In this document: one piece after another, positions 5,708 to 10,218 of the stretch
How the letters are laid out: every line of letters begins with the position of its first letter
How positions within the stretch are numbered: the stretch's first letter is position 1
From: Hydnum rufescens UP504
Lineage: Eukaryota; Basidiomycota; Agaricomycetes; Cantharellales; Hydnaceae
DNA length: 10,218 bases
Direction: 5' to 3'
NCBI GenBank assembly: GCA_014904985.1
Contig: MU128996.1
Location: 172,326 to 182,543 of the forward strand
Position numbers and translations under genes: made by a program
Notes under the pieces: model-generated
Told to the model about the DNA's origin: nothing
What the model saw: only the letters and a program-made list of their open reading frames with translations
Databases searched by the model: none

Positions 5708-7431
5708 CAACCCTTAAAAGGCAAAACAAACCCATAAGTAAACCCTAAGTTTTACGCTTCATGGGTTTTAATTACCCCCCCTATAAGGCCCCCCCCCCCA
5801 CAAATCCTTTACCTTTAATGGAGGGGTCCCCCACTTAAAATATGGGGGTAACCCCTTGGGAAATACTTTTTACTTTTTGTTTTTTTTATTGGCTTGGAAA
5901 AAAATGGCAACCCCCCCCCAAGGGCCCCTTTTGGAATTTTTTTTTTTCCCCCAGCCCCTTGGGGGTTCCCCCCCCCCCTTCCAAAAAACCCTTGGGGGGG
6001 TTTTTTTTCCCCCCGGGGGTGGGTAAGCCCCCCGAGAAAAGCCTTTCCTGGGGTCCCCTTTTTGGTCCCCCCTGGGGAAACCACCCAAAGTTTTTGTGCC
6101 TTTTGGGGGAAACAAAACCCAAATTTTTAAAGGTCATGGGACCCCACCCTTTTGAAATTTAAGGCCCCCCCCCCCGGTGGGATTATTCCCTCAAAAAGAA
6201 ATAGGGGGGGTTGGTTTTTTTTGGTCCCACCCAAACCCCAGCCTTTGCGAAATAAATTTTTTTTTGGCCCCTTGGTCCCTCCCAACCCCCCTTTCCCTTT
6301 TCCCAAAGGCCCACAAACCCCCCTAAAATCTTTTTCCCTTGGGATTTCCCCCAATTTGTTAAAAACCAAAGGAACCCTTTTTCTTAAAGTAATTTCCCCC
6401 CAATTTTTTTTTTTTTGTACAAAATGGCCCGGCCCCCCAATCTTTTAAATCTTTTTCTGCCCCCCAATAATTTCAAAAATGGGGGCCCCCCAAGGATAAG
6501 GGCCCGGGGAAATTTTCCCATTGGTGGGAAATTCCCAAAAAATTGTGGCCCCTCCCCCAATTCCCACTTTTGGCCTCCCCCCCAACTAGGGGTTTTAAAC
6601 CACTGGGCCCTGGTTTTTTTTTTCCCTTGGGTTTTTTTTTTTTTTGTTGGGAAATTTGTTGGGAATTTTAATTTATTTCTTAATTTAAAAACCCTGAATA
6701 GCCTTTAGTTATTATGAAAAAAATTTTTTTTTTTTGAATATAAAAAATTTTAAATCCCAAAAAAAAGAAAAAAAAAAAAAAAAGAAAAAGGTTTTGTGGC
6801 AACTGGGTTTTGGCTGAGGCCCCAACCAAGTTCCACACAAATTTTTTGGGGCAAAAGAAACAATCGAGGTGGGCGGGAGGAAACACCAATTTAGGAAACC
6901 CCACAAACACCAACCAAAGGGTTTTTTTTGGGGGGTTTGGTATGGGTTTTTTTTTGGGGTTCCCCCCTAACACTTATAGCCAGGTTTAATACCCCCGGGG
7001 CCCGCCCCACCCAATGAAGCTGGGTATTGGCCAGGGGTTTGGGGGCCCCCTTCCCTTTTTCCCTTGGGGTCCTGGAACTTAATGGGGGGGCCCCCTGGGG
7101 GGAAAGGGGGTTTTTTTTTGAGTAGAAAGGGGCCAACTTTTGGGGTTTTTTCCCCAGGACCGAGAATGACCCCACCGCTTTTTTTTTTCTAAAAGTGCCA
7201 GTTCCACTGCTGGCCTTATTCTTTTCTAATGGGCCCCCCAACAAAGTTTGGATTTTCCCCCTGCCGGCTTTTTTAGGTTTTTTTTTTTTTTTTGGGGTGG
7301 GGGTCCCCCCCCCAAATTTCGTTTTCCCCCTTGGGCACCACCAAGAATTCGTTTTGTTGTGGAAAGGTGAAAAGGCTTTTATTGTCGCGGGGTTATGGTT
7401 GGTGGGCCCCGAACAAATTAAACTTCCCAAC
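5708..7431 (-). repeat. stretched reverse-complement copy of the right arm (2707-3752)
   Basis: The landmarks follow the arm in order: TTATTGGCTTGG at about 5887, the minisatellite trace at about 6050-6145, ACCCTGAATAGCC at about 6690, the A-rich tract at 6760-6790, GGCTGAGGCCCC at about 6812, TTATAGCCAGG at about 6974, CAGGACCGAGAATGACC at about 7155 and GTCGCGGGG at about 7383. About 1046 bp have become about 1724. At four positions where the clean arms differ, this copy has the right-arm state. All long frames here and beyond, including the 201-codon one at 6891-7496, are rich in P, G, F and K because of the runs, and are not genes. Confidence 0.9.
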
Positions 7432-8137
7432 CCCCCCCCACTCCCAAAATGGGACCAAAATGGGATTAATAGTGGGGAAACAAAATGAACACACACGGCC
7501 CCCTTTAAGGCCCGGGCACTGTTTCAAAATGCCCAAACTTTCCAATTTCCCCACCCCCCACCAACCCACAAAAGGGGGGAAGGGCAGGAAGGGTGCTTGG
7601 GGGGGAGTGGGTTTTTGCCCAATGCAGAGGTGGGGGTTGAAAACCTGGGGGGGGGACCTTGGGGTAAATGAGAGATGTTTTTTTGTTGTTTTAAGTTTTA
7701 AAAAAAAAAAATCAAAATTAAAGGATTATGGCCCAAAAAAAGGGAGGCAGCCATGGCCCCTTTTTTTTGCCCCTCCCTTTTTTTTTTTGTGCAAAAGTAT
7801 TTTTTTAATATTAATTTATATAACACACCTTTATCAACCCACCAAACACCAAGTTTCCCCCACCCTACAATACTGGGGGGGTTTGTTGGGGTGGCCCCTT
7901 TTGGTTCCCCTGGGGGGCTTGTTCCCCCTTCTGGGGTTTTTGCGTGCGGAAGCCCAAGGAAATAACCGGGCCCCAAGGTTTTTTTTTTTCCGGCTTGAAC
8001 CCCCTGAATTCGCCCCATTGAAATGGGAACGAAAAAATGTCCCCAGAAAACCCTGAAAACCGGGTTGGGGGCACTTATCCACTCTGAAATTTTTTTTTGG
8101 CCTAATTTAGAAAGGAAAATTATTTTGGGTGGGGAAA
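7432..8137 (-). repeat. stretched reverse-complement copy of the spacer (about 2243-2706)
   Basis: Landmarks: AATGAGAGATGTT at about 7667, the CCATGG palindrome at about 7735-7795, AAAAGTATTT at about 7793, CACCAAACACCAAG-type sequence at about 7840, GGCACTTATCCACTCTGAAAT at about 8070 and TTTTGGGTGG at about 8123. Agreement with the clean spacer ends after GGGTGGA. The 254-codon frame spanning 7292-8056, the longest in the window, crosses the arm/spacer boundary and is an artefact of lengthened runs. Confidence 0.88.
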
Positions 8138-10218
8138 ACCCAATTTATTTAATTTCAAAGCCCAAATTTCTGATCAAAAACCAGTTATTTGGAAAGTAAT
8201 AAGCCCAAAAGGAAAAAAAAGATTTTTTTAAACATTTGGACAATCAAAATTTTTTTTTCACTTCCCCCCTACCCCAGAAAAAAAAAGAGCTAAAATGGGG
8301 CCCCTTTTTTTGAAAAAAAATTTTTTATTTACCATGGAAAAAGGAGGTGCTTTATTTGGATGAAAAAATTGAAAATGTGCCCAAAAAATTGAAATGATCC
8401 AATCCACCTTTTTTTTAAAGGGTTTTTTGAACTTTCAATGAGCACGGGTTAAAAAAAAATGAGTAGTGGGGGAAAAAATTGTTGGGAAATTTTCCCTTTT
8501 TGGGGTCCCCTTGAAACTTGGCACCTAAGCAGTTTCCAACACTGAAGAAATCTTTTGTTAAGTGAAATTTTTATTAAGGGCAAGAATATTTTTTAGTAAA
8601 ATTTCCCCCAGCCCCCAATTCCCCCCCCAACAAAATCCAAAAACAGTTAAATTTTTTGGAGTAAACTCAACATTTGGGGAAAAAACTTTTTTCCAACATT
8701 TGAAAAAATTTTCAATTTTTTTTTTAACCTCCCCCTCTTACAGGAGAGCCATGGCCCACCTTGGGAAATTTTTTACACAAAGCTTTATAAATGGGTATAA
8801 TTAATGAAACCCTTAAAATTTTATCTCCCAATAATATTCAAAATTTGGAAAGGACAATTTTCAAAAACTTTTTAGGTACTCAAACCTGCCCCTTTGGGCA
8901 GTCCAAAAAAAGGAATTGAAAGGAATTATAACCAAAAAAAAATGAAATTGGGTGAAAATCAACCTTCAAAATTATTGGGGGGCCCCCCCCCTAAATATTG
9001 GAGGGGAAGGGGGGGGTTTTTTTTTTTTAGAATATGAAAAAGGAAAAAAAAACAGTATATCCCCAAAAATGAATGAAAAAAAATTGGGAAATTTCAGTGG
9101 GAAAAGTTTTTGGGAAAAATTTTTTCCAAATGGTTTCAAGTTTCACCCCCTTTTAACCCACACCAAACCCACGGGTTCTTCCTTTTTTTGGGCATACTTC
9201 CTCCACCTCCAAATAACTACTCATTATTTTTTTTTTGCCAAGGCAGCAAAAACCCCAAGTCCCCAACCAATTTTTTTGAGGCTCAAAAAAAACCCTTCAA
9301 ATTTTTTTTTCAGTCCCCCATTTGTGACAAACTTTTTTTTTTTTGCCAGTGGGTCACCTGACCAAGATCCTTCCCTACCCTGGCCTTTTTATTCAACATG
9401 AGGTTTTTTAAAATCCCAAATTTTGTGGGTCCCCACTGGAACCCCCTTCTTTTTTTCTAAAAAATTTTTAAAATAGTAAAATGGAAAAAAATTAAATGGT
9501 TGGACAAAGTATGATTTTTCCATTTTTCAAAGCCCTTTTCCCAAAAATTTTCAATGCCAAATAAATTCCCCCATTGAGGTTTTTTAATTTCAAAAGAATA
9601 AAAAAACAATTCTCCCCCCCCAGAAATTCCTATGTTTCCCAAAATTTTTGGGGGGCCCATCTGGGCCCCACCACTGAAGGTTTGCGGGAGGGTTTTCCCC
9701 CCAAACTGGAAATAGGGCAAAACAGTTTCCTTTGGACCAACCAAATTTGAATAGAAATTTTTCCTGGAAAAATGTATTTTGAAAATTAACTTCCAATGGG
9801 AATCATTCAATGGAAAAAATTGAGCTTCGAAAATTTGGGAATTTCCAAATTACCCTTTGTTCCCCCCCCCCACTTATCAGATTACTTAAATAAAATTAAG
9901 GAAAAAAAGAAGTCCCAAGACCCCAAATTTTTGGAATTACTTCCCCAGTGGGAGCAAAGGGGTAAAGGGGAGGTTATTTCCTTTGGGGGTCCCAAGGTGC
10001 CCAAACTTGCACAAGTTTTTTGGGCTCCACATGGGAACCATTTTGAAAAAAAAAATTTAGGGGGTGGGCCCCCCCCTCAAAAATTGGTGAACCTGGGGTG
10101 GCTTTGGCCTGCCCAAAAAAAATTGGTAGAAGTTGAAATTGGAAAGGTTTTGGAAAAGGAAGTGCCCCCAAACTGGTGGTGGGGGGTGTGGTTTTTTTTT
10201 TTTTTTTTAATGGAAAAC
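8138..10218. other. stretched sequence without a clean counterpart
   Basis: The same homopolymer lengthening continues to the end of the window, but I cannot match this 2.1 kb to any clean part on either strand, including the left arm, which would be expected next if the fold-back continued. It is AT-rich with many runs of 6-12 A, T or C and ends with a T17 tract near 10192-10208. Coding content cannot be judged because frame is lost at nearly every run. Short natural-looking pieces occur (for example a CTCTTACAG acceptor-like site then GAGAGCCATGG near 8735-8755), but none supports a gene call. It is best read as low-quality sequence of the region next to the spacer in the molecule that folded back. 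Confidence 0.6.

Noticed and set aside
6891..7496. 201-codon minus-strand open frame
   Set aside because: Same origin: the clean right arm contains no such frame, and overlapping long frames occur on both strands here, which is typical of inflated homopolymers.
7292..8056. 254-codon plus-strand open frame, the longest in the window
   Set aside because: It lies across the stretched arm/spacer copy; the clean partner has no corresponding frame and the peptide is dominated by P, G, F and K from lengthened runs.
4610..10218. Decay of the second copy by repeat-induced point mutation
   Set aside because: The differences are changes in run length in all four bases and small losses, not a C-to-T bias.

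Overview
This looks like non-coding, repeat-rich eukaryotic DNA, most likely fungal. Position 1-1000 carries several short-intron splice signals on the minus strand (GTATGT donor, GCTAAC branch site and CTCAG acceptor in one 73-nt candidate intron). Most of the rest is hairpin-rich repeat with A/T tracts. A basidiomycete such as a rust would fit, but nothing here identifies a lineage. I see no rRNA, tRNA, CRISPR, bacterial gene or recognisable protein family.

Layout of the clean part: (1) 1-1197 is apparently single-copy flank with a possible minus-strand spliced gene fragment and an A20 tract. (2) 1198-3752 is a large inverted repeat: arm 1198-2240, a 466-bp spacer, and arm 2707-3752, nearly identical but carrying several substitutions. 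Arms and spacer are packed with smaller hairpins, an internal poly(A)-like tract and a 21-bp minisatellite. (3) 3753-4560 is the right flank, with a 96-codon open frame on the minus strand and a degenerate AAGTC/AAGCC repeat.

The main discovery is in 4610-10218. The base runs there are strongly lengthened (A, C, G and T alike), and 4610-8137 can be read as the reverse complement of 4560 down to about 2243, passing in order through the right flank, the right arm and the spacer. About 2.3 kb of clean sequence is stretched to about 3.5 kb. At four sites where the two clean arms differ, the stretched copy has the right-arm state each time. The window is therefore a fold-back: a clean strand, a turn of about 50 nt at 4561-4609, then the complementary strand read at low quality. 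The simplest explanation is a template-complement chimeric long read whose second half was never corrected, rather than a biological palindrome.

The fold-back copy stops matching at about 8137, exactly where the clean sequence passes from spacer into the left arm. Beyond it lie 2.1 kb of equally stretched sequence with no counterpart in the window. So the two halves disagree about what lies beside the spacer: the left arm plus 1-1197, or the 8138-10218 sequence. This means either a heterozygous rearrangement or insertion, or a misjoin made through the repeated arm. A short TCCACCC/GGGTGGA microhomology lies at both ends of the spacer. Nearly all open frames after 4600 are by-products of lengthened homopolymers and should not be annotated as proteins.
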